Positions 8,004-16,837 are shown, counted from the stretch's first letter. The stretch: DNA of 64,000 nucleotides from CAIQQQ01 sp037445025 (GCA_037445025.1 JBBILI010000003.1:124001-188000); one strand, 5' to 3'. Notes: generated by a model from the sequence alone, not told the origin. Numbers and translations: made by a program.

Positions 8004-8789
8004 TCAGGTGGTGGGGACGGACATCTCGACAAGCCGGGCCCAGCGGCCGGCGCTGTAGACATGCGCGTAGATCGCCGCGATCCAGCCGCGGCGGCGCCAA
8101 TCGAGGTAGGTCGCGTCGTCGAGCTTCTCCAGCCGGTCGAGCTTGAGGATCTTGAAGCCGCGCACGCGCGCCACGCCGCCGCCGGTGTAGTTGATCGTGG
8201 CCTCCTCTTCCTCGAGCAGGCCGGCCTCATCCAGCGCGCGGGCGAAGGCGATGCCGGCGTTGAGGTTGTCGCGGTAGGCGGCGCAGAAATTGATCGACTC
8301 GGTCAGCGCCGGGCTCGGCTTGCCGTCCTCGAACATCGCAGTGCCGTGGCCCGAGTTCACGCAGGCGGCCGTGGCGTCCATGCCGACATAGAGGGTGGAC
8401 GTGGCGTGGTCTTCGACAAAGATGAACGGATAGGCGCGGACATAGGCCGGCACGTAGCTGTCAGGCTGCCAGGTGCCGTCGGCCCGGACGAACGGGTTGT
8501 GGCCTTCCTTCAACCCCATCAGTGCCACCGGCGTGGGCACCGGGCCCACGGTGAACACGATGGGGAAGTGCTGGGCGGCCACTTCCATCTCACCCAGGCC
8601 GATCGGAATCGACTGGGCGGCGGCGGCGAAGGCGAAGCCGGTGGTGCGATCCAGCTTCAGCCCGGCATGCTGTGCGGGATTGACGCCGGTGACACTCTTG
8701 AAGAACAGCGGCAGCTGGGGCGCAGGCGCCGGAGCGGCGGGCGCAGCCGGGGCCATGCCGTTCATCACCGTGGGGCTCGACTCAGACAT
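8004..8789 (-). CDS. SapC family protein
   Basis: A 261-residue protein with an Ala/Pro-rich N-terminus, then FFKSVTGVNPAQHAGLKL and FPIVFTVGPVPTPVALMGLKEGHNPFV, followed by YVRAYPFIF. From memory this matches the SapC family first named for a Campylobacter S-layer-associated protein; biochemical function in other bacteria is unclear. ATG 8789 is preferred over the adjacent GTG because GAGGAG sits 8 nt upstream. It lies 5 bp ahead of tcuA in the same orientation, so it probably belongs to the tcu transcript, although no role in tricarballylate use is known. Confidence 0.75.
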   Translation of the reverse strand: MSESSPTVMNGMAPAAPAAPAPAPQLPLFFKSVTGVNPAQHAGLKLDRTTGFAFAAAAQSIPIGLGEMEVAAQHFPIVFTVGPVPTPVALMGLKEGHNPFVRADGTWQPDSYVPAYVRAYPFIFVEDHATSTLYVGMDATAACVNSGHGTAMFEDGKPSPALTESINFCAAYRDNLNAGIAFARALDEAGLLEEEEATINYTGGGVARVRGFKILKLDRLEKLDDATYLDWRRRGWIAAIYAHVYSAGRWARLVEMSVPTT

Positions 8790-8850
8790 CACGCGTTCTC
8801 CTCGGTCGCCTTGGCTGCAACAAAGTCAGTCTTGTGCTGTGTCGCGGCCA

Positions 8851-9354
8851 TTATGGCAAGCGCGACGCGGGCGAAACGACGGTTTCGCTGCGCTCCAGCG
8901 CCGCCACCACGCCGGAGAGGCGGCGCAAGGCGGGGCGAAGGGCGGCCCAGTCGCGTGCGTCCATGCGGGCGGCGATTTGCGCCTCCAGGTCGCGCGCCAG
9001 CGGCACCACGCCGCCATGCACCTCCCGGCCGCGCTCGGTGAGCTGCAGCACGCGGGCGCGGCCGTCCTGCGGGTCCGGCGCCTGCGACAGCAGGCCTTGC
9101 GCCACCAGCTGGGAGGCGGCGCGGCTGACTTTCACCTTGTCCATCTCGGTGGTATCGGCGACCTGGCCAGGCGACAGCGCCTGGTGGCGGCCGACCACCG
9201 CCAGCACCCGCCACTGCGCGATCGACAGGCCGAACGCCTCGCTGTAGCGCCGGGCGAACAGCCGGGAGATGCGGTTGGCGGCAACCGACAGCTCGTAGGG
9301 CAGGAACTCCTCGAGCACGAAGACCTCGGCCGCTTCGCTTGACCCTGATTTCAT
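8851..9354 (-). CDS. MarR family transcriptional regulator
   Basis: A 167-residue winged-helix regulator. LSIAQWRVLAVVGRH, LSPGQVADTTEMDKVKVSRAASQLV (recognition helix) and the wing DPQDGRARVLQLTERGREV are canonical MarR elements. It is divergent from the MBL/monooxygenase operon and heads toward the SapC/tcu genes. A 12-bp perfect palindrome covers its own start codon, which suggests autoregulation and control of one or both flanking operons. The ligand is unknown. Confidence 0.9.
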   Translation of the reverse strand: MKSGSSEAAEVFVLEEFLPYELSVAANRISRLFARRYSEAFGLSIAQWRVLAVVGRHQALSPGQVADTTEMDKVKVSRAASQLVAQGLLSQAPDPQDGRARVLQLTERGREVHGGVVPLARDLEAQIAARMDARDWAALRPALRRLSGVVAALERSETVVSPASRLP

Positions 9355-9360
9355 ATGAAA
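9349..9360. promoter_or_regulatory. Candidate MarR operator
   Basis: TTTCATATGAAA is a perfect 12-bp palindrome that includes the ATG of the MarR gene and lies about 40 bp upstream of the divergent MBL start. MarR proteins commonly bind short AT-rich palindromes in such divergent spacers. This is a positional inference. Confidence 0.45.
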
Positions 9361-9399
9361 CTAATCCAACCCAAAAGAATGCACCCTGGGAGAGACGCG

Positions 9400-10377
9400 A
9401 TGAGCGGCTTCGCATCGACCAACGATATGACCGAAAAACAGGTTTCGTTCGATGCCCTGGGCGAGGGACTCTACGCCTACACCGCCGAGGGGGATCCGAA
9501 TTCCGGCGTCATCGTGGGCCCGAACGGCGTGGTGGTGATCGACGCCCAGGCCACGCCGCGCATGGCGGCCGAGGTGCAGGCGAAGATCGCCGGTGTCACC
9601 GACCGGCCGGTCGATACCATCGTGCTGAGCCATTACCATGCGGTGCGCGTGCTCGGCGCCTCCGGCTATCCCGCGCACAGCGTGATCACCTCGGATGTGA
9701 CGCGCGACCTCATCGTCGAGCGCGGCCAGCAGGACATGGACAGCGAGATCGGCCGGTTTCCGCGCCTGTTCCGGGGCAGGGACGGCATTCCCGGCCTCAC
9801 CTGGCCCACCCAGAGCTTTCATGGCCGAATGACGCTGTGGCATGGCGCCCGCGAGATCCAGATCATCCATATCGGCCGCAGCCACACCGCCGGCGACACC
9901 ATCGTGTGGCTGCCGGCGGAGAAGGTGCTGTTCGCCGGTGACACGGTGGAGTTCGGCGCCACCCCCTATTGCGGCGACGCGCATTTCGCGGACTGGCCGG
10001 ACGTGATCACCCGGCTGCGCGCACTCGGCGCGGAGAAGATGGTCCCCGGCCGCGGTCGCGCGCTGATGAACGCCGATGAGGTGGACGAGGCGCTGTCCGG
10101 CACCGAGGCTTTCACATCCACCTTGTTCGCGATCGCGCGTGAAGGGGTGGCCAAAGGCTGGCAGCTGCATGACGTCTATCAGGATGCGATGGAGCGGATG
10201 CGGCCGAAATTCGGCCATTGGGTGATCTTCGAGCACTGCATGCCGTTCAACGTCAGCCGCGCCTATGACGAGGCGAGCGGCCTCGACCACCCCCGCATCT
10301 GGACCGCCGAACGCGACGTGGAGATGTGGCGTTCGCTCGAACACGGCGCCGCGCAAAGCGGTGAAATCGTCCGGTAA
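9400..10377 (+). CDS. MBL-fold metallo-hydrolase
   Basis: A 325-residue metallo-beta-lactamase-fold protein. The first metal motif reads LSHYHAVRVLGA (about residues 76-87) rather than HxHxDH: the two histidines are kept but the Asp-His pair is replaced. Later elements are present: HIGRSHTAGDTIVWLP, FAGDTVEFG and PGRGRAL. ATG 9400 has a GGGAGAGA ribosome site about 6 nt upstream. Its TAA overlaps the ATG of the monooxygenase by one base, so it is operon-first. Such proteins often accompany aromatic-degradation monooxygenases, but the substrate is unknown. Confidence 0.85.
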   Translation: MSGFASTNDMTEKQVSFDALGEGLYAYTAEGDPNSGVIVGPNGVVVIDAQATPRMAAEVQAKIAGVTDRPVDTIVLSHYHAVRVLGASGYPAHSVITSDVTRDLIVERGQQDMDSEIGRFPRLFRGRDGIPGLTWPTQSFHGRMTLWHGAREIQIIHIGRSHTAGDTIVWLPAEKVLFAGDTVEFGATPYCGDAHFADWPDVITRLRALGAEKMVPGRGRALMNADEVDEALSGTEAFTSTLFAIAREGVAKGWQLHDVYQDAMERMRPKFGHWVIFEHCMPFNVSRAYDEASGLDHPRIWTAERDVEMWRSLEHGAAQSGEIVR

Positions 10378-11978
10378 TGGGCTACGTCCCGCCCCGCTTC
10401 GCGGTTCGGCCCAGCCTGGATGACGGGGCGCGCCACCGGGTGATCGTGGTCGGCGGCGGGCTGGTCGGCCTGACCGTGGCGCTCGACCTGGCGCAGCGCG
10501 GCATCGGCGTGGTGGTGCTGGACGAGGACGACACGGTGAGCGACGGCTCGCGCGCGATCTGCTTCGCCAAGCGCACGCTGGAGATCTTCGACCGGCTCGG
10601 CCTGGGGCAGAGGATGCTGGAAAAGGGCGTGCAGTGGAACACCGGCCGGGTGTTCAACGGCAGCCGCGAGGTCTGGCATTTCGACCTGCTGCCCGAGCCG
10701 GGCCACGCGTTTCCGGCCTTCGTCAACCTGCAGCAATATTACGCCGAGCAATGGCTGGCGGAGGCCTGCGCCGCGAGCGGGCTGGTCGATCTGCGCTGGA
10801 AGCACAAGGTGGTGGCGGTCGAACACAGCGATGCCGGGGTGGCGCTGCGGGTGGCCACGCCGTTCGGCGAGATCGGCCTCACCGCGGACTGGCTGCTGGC
10901 CTGCGACGGCGCGCGCAGCTTCATCCGCGAAAGCCTTGGCCTGCCGTTCATCGGCCAGGTGTTCCGCGACCGTTTCCTGATCGCCGATGTGGTGATGCAG
11001 GCGGCGTTCCCGCCGGAGCGCTGGTTCTGGTTCGATCCGCCATTCCATCCCGGCCAGTCCGTGCTGCTGCACCGCCAGCCCGACGACGTATGGCGTATCG
11101 ACTTCCAGCTGGGCTGGGACGCCGACCCCGAGCTGGAGAAGCAGCCGGACCGCGTGCGCGCCCGGGTGCGGGCGATGCTCGACGCGATGGTGGGGCCGGA
11201 CACCGCGTTCGCGCTGGAATGGGTCAGCGTCTACACCTTCCGCTGCCGCCGGCTGGCGCGGTTCCGCCACGGGCGGATCCTCTTCCTCGGCGATGCCGCC
11301 CACCAGGTGAGCCCGTTCGGCGCGCGCGGCGGCAATGGCGGGGTGCAGGACGCCGACAACCTCGCCTGGAAGCTCGCCGCCCATCTGCACGGCACGGCGC
11401 CGGAGGCGCTGCTGGACAGCTACGACGCCGAGCGCATTCCGGCGGCGGACGAGAACATCCTGCATTCCACCCGGGCCACCGATTTCATCACGCCGAAATC
11501 CCCGGCCGCGCGCGCCTATCGCGACGCGGCGCTGCGTCTGGCCGCGGCACATGAATTCGCCCGCGGCTTCGTCAATTCCGGCCGGCTGTCCCGCCCCTGC
11601 GTGCTCGCCGGCAGCAAGCTGTCCACGCCGCAGGGAGGCCACGTCCTGCCGCCTGGCGCCCCAATGCCTGGCGCACCGGTGCCGGACGCGCCGGTGCTGC
11701 GCGACGGGGTGCCGACCTGGCTGCTGTCCTGCCTCGGCACCGGCTTCACCGTGCTGTATTTCGGACCGCCCGAGGCGGCGCCCGCCGGCGCGCTTGTCGT
11801 CTCGCCCATCGCCGCGCCGGGGGTGCTGTGGGACCGTGACGGCCTCGCCGCGTCCCGCTGCGGTGCCGAGAGCGGGCATGTCGTGCTGATCCGGCCGGAC
11901 CAGCACGTGGCGGCGCATTTCCCGGCGCATGATCCGCACGCGCTGGAATCCGCCCGCCGACGGGCGCTGGCGTCATGA
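10377..11978 (+). CDS. FAD-dependent aromatic-type monooxygenase (MhpA-like)
   Basis: A 533-residue class A flavoprotein hydroxylase. It has the N-terminal GxGxxG-type motif VVGGGLVGLTVALDLAQRG, the DG motif region LLACDGARSFIRESLGLPF, and the second FAD motif FLGDAAHQVSPFGARGGNGGVQDADNLAWKL. These enzymes use NAD(P)H and oxygen to hydroxylate phenolic rings. It resembles 3-(3-hydroxyphenyl)propionate hydroxylase in overall layout, but substrate cannot be read from sequence. It is translationally coupled to the MBL gene upstream and to the DUF2783 gene downstream. Confidence 0.88.
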   Translation: MGYVPPRFAVRPSLDDGARHRVIVVGGGLVGLTVALDLAQRGIGVVVLDEDDTVSDGSRAICFAKRTLEIFDRLGLGQRMLEKGVQWNTGRVFNGSREVWHFDLLPEPGHAFPAFVNLQQYYAEQWLAEACAASGLVDLRWKHKVVAVEHSDAGVALRVATPFGEIGLTADWLLACDGARSFIRESLGLPFIGQVFRDRFLIADVVMQAAFPPERWFWFDPPFHPGQSVLLHRQPDDVWRIDFQLGWDADPELEKQPDRVRARVRAMLDAMVGPDTAFALEWVSVYTFRCRRLARFRHGRILFLGDAAHQVSPFGARGGNGGVQDADNLAWKLAAHLHGTAPEALLDSYDAERIPAADENILHSTRATDFITPKSPAARAYRDAALRLAAAHEFARGFVNSGRLSRPCVLAGSKLSTPQGGHVLPPGAPMPGAPVPDAPVLRDGVPTWLLSCLGTGFTVLYFGPPEAAPAGALVVSPIAAPGVLWDRDGLAASRCGAESGHVVLIRPDQHVAAHFPAHDPHALESARRRALAS

Positions 11979-12151
11979 GCGGGCTCGATGATCCCGATGC
12001 CGTGTTCGCCGCCCTGGTCGCCGCGCATGCCGATCTCGACGACGCCAGCTCCCGCCGGCTCGATGCCATGCTGGTGCTGCTGCTGGCCCATGAGGTGGGC
12101 GACACCGCGCGTGTCATGGCAGCCATCGCCGAGGCACGCCGCTTGAACTGA
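11975..12151 (+). CDS. DUF2783-type small protein
   Basis: A 58-residue acidic, Ala/Leu-rich protein (MSGLDDPDAVFAALVAAH ... LDAMLVLLLAHEVGD). From memory this is the DUF2783 family that follows FAD monooxygenases in alphaproteobacterial and burkholderial aromatic operons. Its ATG overlaps the monooxygenase TGA. No catalytic residues are evident; it may be an accessory subunit. Function is unknown. Confidence 0.75.
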   Translation: MSGLDDPDAVFAALVAAHADLDDASSRRLDAMLVLLLAHEVGDTARVMAAIAEARRLN

Positions 12152-12216
12152 TCGCCCGGACGGGTGACACCCCATATGCGCAAAGCTCATGCTGCACTGC
12201 ACAATGGAATCACCTC

Positions 12217-13221
12217 ATGGCCCGTCGCTCGCTTCTCTCGTTCTGGCGATCCGGCCGGCGGCTGCTGCGGCTGACGGTGAAGCTGGCCGCGGCGCGGCCC
12301 GCGCCGAAACCGGCGCCGGCGCGACGCAAGCCGGGCCCGAAACCCGCAACACCCGTCCCCAATCCCGGCGCGCTCGACGAACGCCTGCACCTGCCCAAGG
12401 GGCTGCGGCCCGGCGCCGCCCTGGTGGTGCTGCTGCATGGCTGCGGCCAGGAGCCGGAGGCGCTGGCCGAACCCGCGGGGTGGATCGCCCTGTCCGACCG
12501 GCTCGGCTTCATCCTGCTGATGCCGCGCCAGCGCGCCGAGAACAACAGCCAGCGCTGTTTCAACTGGTATCAGTCCGGTGACACCCATCGCGACCGGGGC
12601 GAGGCAGCCTCGATCCATGCCATGACCATGGACGTGCTGGCGCGCCACCGTGCCGATCCGTCGCGCGTGTTCGTCGCCGGCCTGTCCGCCGGAGCCGCCA
12701 TGGCATCCTGCCTGCTGGCGGCCTATCCCGACACCTACACCGCCGGCGCCACCGTGGCCGGCCTACCCGCCGGCTGCGCCACCGGCGTGATCAGCGCCAT
12801 GACCCGCATGGCCGGCCACGGCAGCACCCTGTCGCGCGCCGATCTCACCAGCCGCGCCCGCGCCCTTGGCCTGGCCGGCTATACCGGCCCCTGGCCACGC
12901 CTGCAGATCTGGCACGGGCTGGCCGACACCGTCGTCGCCCCCGGCAATGCCGGCGAGCTGGCGAGCCAATGGTGCGGCCTGCACAAGCTCGACGGCGACG
13001 GCGTCGCGACAGCGCCACAGTTTGGCCTGCATCGCACGGCATGGTCGGACCATCGCGGCGCGGTGGCGGTGGAGCGGGTGCTGGTGGACGGGCTGGGCCA
13101 TGCCTGCCCAGCCGATCGCGCGTTCACGCCGCTCTCGGTGATGGCGCCCACGCCGGTTTGGGCAGCGGCCGAAATCGTGCGGTTCTGGGGACTGGTAAAA
13201 GGTGCGATCACAGATCGTTGA
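12217..13221 (+). CDS. PHB-depolymerase-family esterase
   Basis: A 334-residue alpha/beta hydrolase. The oxyanion motif LVVLLHGCGQEPEALA is followed by NWYQSGDTHRDRGEAASI, the nucleophile elbow GLSAGAAM (about residues 153-160) and a late GLGHACP that supplies the His. This is the pattern of type-1 PHB depolymerase/feruloyl-esterase-like proteins. The N-terminus (about 50 residues) is Arg- and Pro-rich with no clear signal peptide, so location is uncertain. It lies 65 bp past the DUF2783 gene and may share its transcript. Confidence 0.85.
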   Translation: MARRSLLSFWRSGRRLLRLTVKLAAARPAPKPAPARRKPGPKPATPVPNPGALDERLHLPKGLRPGAALVVLLHGCGQEPEALAEPAGWIALSDRLGFILLMPRQRAENNSQRCFNWYQSGDTHRDRGEAASIHAMTMDVLARHRADPSRVFVAGLSAGAAMASCLLAAYPDTYTAGATVAGLPAGCATGVISAMTRMAGHGSTLSRADLTSRARALGLAGYTGPWPRLQIWHGLADTVVAPGNAGELASQWCGLHKLDGDGVATAPQFGLHRTAWSDHRGAVAVERVLVDGLGHACPADRAFTPLSVMAPTPVWAAAEIVRFWGLVKGAITDR

Positions 13222-13302
13222 TGCGCAAGTTTGTGACGGCAACACGCGGATTTTGTAGTTTATTCTGAATAGACACGCATGCTGATACAGGAGGGCGACG
13301 AA

Positions 13303-13548
13303 ATGGCACCGGCACGCTTGGCAAGGACTGACGCAGCTGCTGACATCGCTCTGGCGCCCACGCCCCGCGACAATGCAACGACCGCGCCGCTGCGGCGTGA
13401 CGAGGTGTATGACCCGATCAGCGATATCACCATCTCCGTTTGGAGCGGGTGCGGGGGAAGCAAGCAAGCAAGGCGGGGACTCTGCCCCTCGACCCCGCCA
13501 GAGGCGGAGCCTCTGGACACCATTCGTTTGCGGGGCGTGGCTTTTTGA
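13303..13548 (+). CDS. Hypothetical small protein, possibly truncated
   Basis: An 81-codon ORF with AGGAGG 8 nt upstream of ATG 13303. Residues about 1-43 look like a normal protein, but the C-terminal half is translated from a GC-rich repeat-like stretch with an internal palindrome (CCAGAGGC/GCCTCTGG at about 13498-13516). This looks like a short gene interrupted or extended by a dispersed intergenic repeat. I do not recognise it. The rest of 13222-13640 holds no other supported gene. Confidence 0.35.
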   Translation: MAPARLARTDAAADIALAPTPRDNATTAPLRRDEVYDPISDITISVWSGCGGSKQARRGLCPSTPPEAEPLDTIRLRGVAF

Positions 13549-13640
13549 GGTGACGGCGTTGCTTGGGGATCCGGTGTCAGAGCAATATGGCTTTAGGTGG
13601 ACTCACCGTGCCATAAAATTGCTCGTCAAAACAGAGAGCT

Positions 13641-13680
13641 AGATCGGGGTGGCATCGCCTATCAGATGCCACCCCGATCT
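13641..13680 (-). terminator. dnaA terminator hairpin
   Basis: A perfect 16-bp inverted repeat, 13641-13656 with 13665-13680, around an 8-nt loop. The right arm touches the dnaA stop codon at 13679-13681. It lies directly downstream of dnaA and may also end plus-strand transcription from the esterase side. There is no long U-run. Confidence 0.75.
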
Positions 13681-15130
13681 AGGATTCCAGCATTCTGCGC
13701 AGCAGTTCGACGTCCTCGGCGAAGGCGGCGTCGCGTTCGATCAGCTCTGACACGCGGCTGACCGCGTGCATGACGGTGGTGTGGTCGCGGTTGCCGAATT
13801 TCCGGCCGATCTCCGGCAGCGACCGGCTGGTCAGCTGCTTGGCGAGATACATCGCCACCTGCCTTGGCCGCGCCACGGCGCGCGCGCGCCGGGCGGACGA
13901 CATGTCGGACAGCCGGATGTTCCAGTGCTCGGCGACGCGCTTCTGAATCTCCTCGATGGTGACACGGCGGTCATGCGCCTTGAGGATGTCGTGCAGAACC
14001 TCCTGGGTGGCTTCGAGCGTGACGCTGCGGCCGAACAGGTTGGCATGCGCGATCAGCCGGTTCAGCGCGCCTTCGAGCTCACGCACATTGGTGGTGATCT
14101 TGTGGCTGAGGAATTCCAGCACCTTGGACGGCACGGGCACGCCCGCGCGGGCGGCCTTGGATTCCAGGATGGACATGCGCAGCTCGAAGGTGGTGGCATG
14201 CAGGTCAGCCACCATGCCGCAGCCGAGCCGGGTGCGGACGCGGTCCTCCAGGCCGGAGAGATCGGAGGGCGACTTGTCGGCCGAAACCACGATCTGCTTG
14301 CCGGCATCCACGAGCGCGTTGAACGTGTGGAAGAACTCTTCCTGCGTCGCGTCCTTGCCGATGAGGAACTGCAGGTCGTCGATCATCAGCACGTCGACCG
14401 AGCGAAGCTGCTCCTTGAACTCCATGGTGGACTGGCTGCGGATGGCCGCGATGAAGCGGTACATGAACTTCTCGGCCGACATATAGGCGACCGAGACAGG
14501 GCGGCTCTCCGTGTCGGGCGAGCCGTCGCTGTTCTGCGGATGGGTGAGCTGCCAGGCGATGGCGTGCATGAGGTGAGTCTTGCCCAGGCCCACGCCGCCG
14601 TACAGAAACAGCGGGTTGAAGCCCTGGCTGGCCGGCTTTCCCGCAACCCGGCGGGCGCAGGCATAGGCGAACTCGTTGGGCTTGCCGACGATGAAACTGT
14701 CGAAGGTGAAGCGCGGGTCGAGCGGCGCGTCGGGCCGGTCCTCGCCGCGGGCGACGACGGCCCGCACGACGGGCTGCGCCAGCGCTGCTTCGGCGACGGC
14801 TGCGGGCGCGACGTGACCGTTCGTGTTGGCAGGCGCACTCAGCGGCTCGGCCAGCGGCGGCAGCTGCACACCGGAGCCGACGCGGATCTCCACGCGGCGC
14901 ACGGACTCGTTCTCTGCCTGCCAGAGCGATTTCAGACGGTCGCCATAATGGCTGCGCACCCAGTCCCGCAGGAAGCGTGTCGGCAGCCGTACCATGACTT
15001 CGTCGCCATCAAGTCCGGCCAACGTCATCTGCCGCAGCCAGGTGCGATACTCGACATCCCCGACCTCGCTCTGCAGGCGGCCTCGCACACGAGCCCACTG
15101 CACGGCCAACTGCCCTTCGCCGCCGGACAT
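13679..15130 (-). CDS. dnaA: Chromosomal replication initiator DnaA
   Basis: A 483-residue DnaA. Domain I begins VQWARVRGRLQSEVGDVEYRTWLRQM. The AAA+ domain carries Walker A FLYGGVGLGKTHLMHA and Walker B VDVLMIDDLQFL. Domain IV ends with the DnaA-box-binding signature GNRDHTTVMHAVSRV. It binds DnaA boxes and opens oriC. The gene is transcribed away from rpsT, as in several Rhodospirillales. Start MSGGEGQLAVQW is the only good upstream ATG. I could not pick out a convincing cluster of DnaA boxes beside it. Confidence 0.98.
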   Translation of the reverse strand: MSGGEGQLAVQWARVRGRLQSEVGDVEYRTWLRQMTLAGLDGDEVMVRLPTRFLRDWVRSHYGDRLKSLWQAENESVRRVEIRVGSGVQLPPLAEPLSAPANTNGHVAPAAVAEAALAQPVVRAVVARGEDRPDAPLDPRFTFDSFIVGKPNEFAYACARRVAGKPASQGFNPLFLYGGVGLGKTHLMHAIAWQLTHPQNSDGSPDTESRPVSVAYMSAEKFMYRFIAAIRSQSTMEFKEQLRSVDVLMIDDLQFLIGKDATQEEFFHTFNALVDAGKQIVVSADKSPSDLSGLEDRVRTRLGCGMVADLHATTFELRMSILESKAARAGVPVPSKVLEFLSHKITTNVRELEGALNRLIAHANLFGRSVTLEATQEVLHDILKAHDRRVTIEEIQKRVAEHWNIRLSDMSSARRARAVARPRQVAMYLAKQLTSRSLPEIGRKFGNRDHTTVMHAVSRVSELIERDAAFAEDVELLRRMLES

Positions 15131-15336
15131 CGTATCCTCCCACCACTACCGCCACTGCCTCGGCGCAATCCCACGACCACGCGAACGCCACACACATCTC
15201 TCCGGCGGCTGAAGCGACCGGGAAACCGGACCGTTTCGGCCCGCACAGCCTTCGATTGGGTAGCAATGATTATGCGGAAAATGGTCGCCAGGCAAACTCA
15301 ATTTACACTTTTAAAGTCAAGAAATCCGGAGACACA
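15131..15336. promoter_or_regulatory. dnaA upstream region, AT-rich
   Basis: No gene. From about 15265 to 15350 the sequence becomes markedly AT-rich compared with the rest of the window. This segment should hold the dnaA promoter on the minus strand. An origin nearby is possible because origins are often near dnaA, but no repeated TTATCCACA-like boxes were evident, so I do not call oriC. Confidence 0.4.
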
Positions 15337-15391
15337 ATAATAAAAATAGAAGATACCAGATGTGAAAGAAGAACGATCACACCTGGTATCT
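15337..15391 (-). terminator. Rho-independent terminator of rpsT
   Basis: Arms 15351-15365 (AGATACCAGATGTGA) and 15377-15391 pair over 15 positions, with one G-U when read as minus-strand RNA. An AT-rich tract reading TCTATTTTTATTATTG on the minus strand follows. It lies 78 bp past the rpsT stop in the correct orientation. The U-rich tail makes this the best intrinsic terminator in the window. Confidence 0.85.
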
Positions 15392-15468
15392 TCACTATTC
15401 GAATTGATCTGGAATGATCTGATCGGCCCCGTCCGGACGCACGGATGCGCCTGGATGGTCCGATGCGA

Positions 15469-15738
15469 TCAGGTGGCGGCGAGCGCCTTGATACGCGCGG
15501 AGAGGCGCGAAATCTTGCGGGCCACCGTGTTGAGGTGCGTCACGCCCTTGGTGACGGCGCGCTGGGCTTCCGGCTGCGCCACCCGCAGCGCCTCGATCGC
15601 GGCCGCCTTGTCGCCCGCGGCGATCGCCGTTTCGACCTTCTTGATGAAGGTCCGCATGCGCGACTTGCGCGCCGTGTTGCGCGCGGTGCGAACAGCGGTC
15701 TGACGGATACGCTTGCGGGCGGAGGCGTTGTTGGCCAT
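15469..15738 (-). CDS. rpsT: 30S ribosomal protein S20
   Basis: An 89-residue basic protein starting MANNASARKRIRQTAVRTAR, with the S20 pattern NTARKSRMRTFIKKVETAI and a C-terminal ARKISRLSARI. S20 binds 16S rRNA early in 30S assembly. ATG 15738 gives the canonical MANxxSAxKR start; longer readings add non-homologous residues. A terminator follows. Confidence 0.97.
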   Translation of the reverse strand: MANNASARKRIRQTAVRTARNTARKSRMRTFIKKVETAIAAGDKAAAIEALRVAQPEAQRAVTKGVTHLNTVARKISRLSARIKALAAT

Positions 15739-16027
15739 GGGGTCTCTTTGATCCGACGTTCGACGATTCGGCGCTGATTGCCGAAGCGTCAGGTTACATT
15801 CATCATCCCGACAACTTGCCAGTTCCCGGGCGGTTTGACCAGCTTTGAAGGGTCCTGGCAATCATGTCTTTGGTCCGGGCCGTGTGAAACACCCGCCAGA
15901 CCGAGCCGTAGATCGTAGGCAGCGCGCCGGTGAGAGTCAACAAATCCCGGATGAATGCAGGCGTAATCTGGCGTGAAAGATGCTCCCGTTTCGTCAATAC
16001 TTTTCAAATTATAACAATCGCCGCATG
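15739..16027. other. Intergenic region between rpsT and the enoyl-CoA hydratase
   Basis: A 289-bp gap. A 64-codon minus-strand ORF (15803-15997) exists, but it has no recognisable motif or clear ribosome site. The segment next to rpsT should hold its promoter. Nothing else is supported. Confidence 0.5.
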
Positions 16028-16804
16028 TCACGCGTCCCGGAACCGCGCGGGACGCTTTTCGGCGAAGGCTGCCATGCCCTCGCGCTGGTCCCTGGTGCCG
16101 AACAGCGGCAGGAACAGCGCGCGCTCGGCCCGCACCCCTTCGGCCAGCGTCGTCTCGAAGGACCGGTTGACCGCCTGTTTGGCCAGCACCACCGCCGTGT
16201 CCGACAGATCGGCGATGCGCGCGGCCATCTTGAGCGCCTCGGCCACCAGGTCGGCGGCCGGGAAGATGCGGCTGACCAGGCTGGCGCGCTCGGCTTCCTC
16301 GGCCTCCATCATCCGCCCGGTTAGCACCATGTCCATCGCCTTGGACTTGCCGATCGCGCGGGTCAGCCGCTGGGTGCCGCCGGAGCCGGGGATGACGCCG
16401 AGATTGATCTCGGGCTGGCCGAAGCGCGCGGTGTCGCTGGCCACGATCATGTCGCACATCATCGCCAGCTCGCAGCCGCCGCCGAGGGCGAGGCCGCAGA
16501 CGGCGGCGATGACCGGCTTGCGCACGCGCAGGATGGTCTCCCACGGCAGGATGAAATCGTTGACCGCGGTGTTGGGGTAGCTGCGGTCCTTCATCTCCTT
16601 GATGTCGGCGCCGGCGGCGAAGGCACGCTCGCTGCCGGTGAGCACGATGCAGCCGATGCCGGGGTCGGCGTCGAACGCCAACAGGGCGGTGCCGAGTTCG
16701 GCCATCAGCTGGTCGCACAGCGCGTTCAGCGCCTTGGGCCGGTTGAGGCGGATCAGGGCGACGCGGCCATTGGTCTCGGTGAGGATCATCTCTGGGGCGG
16801 ACAT
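16028..16804 (-). CDS. Enoyl-CoA hydratase
   Basis: A 258-residue crotonase-fold protein. The oxyanion-hole segments are AFAAGADIKEMKDRSY and VCGLALGGGCELAMMCDMIVAS. The catalytic glutamates appear in LALGGGCELA and in FGQPEINLGVIPGSGGTQRLTRAIG. It hydrates trans-2-enoyl-CoA in fatty-acid beta-oxidation. Its place between mutM and rpsT is a conserved alphaproteobacterial order as I remember it. Length is normal. Confidence 0.95.
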   Translation of the reverse strand: MSAPEMILTETNGRVALIRLNRPKALNALCDQLMAELGTALLAFDADPGIGCIVLTGSERAFAAGADIKEMKDRSYPNTAVNDFILPWETILRVRKPVIAAVCGLALGGGCELAMMCDMIVASDTARFGQPEINLGVIPGSGGTQRLTRAIGKSKAMDMVLTGRMMEAEEAERASLVSRIFPAADLVAEALKMAARIADLSDTAVVLAKQAVNRSFETTLAEGVRAERALFLPLFGTRDQREGMAAFAEKRPARFRDA

Positions 16805-16837
16805 GACAGGCTCCGATGCAGTCGGCCCCGGGTGTAG

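Noticed and set aside
15131..15468. oriC next to dnaA
   Set aside because: The AT-rich patch is suggestive, but no cluster of DnaA boxes could be seen, and in many alphaproteobacteria the origin is not beside dnaA.
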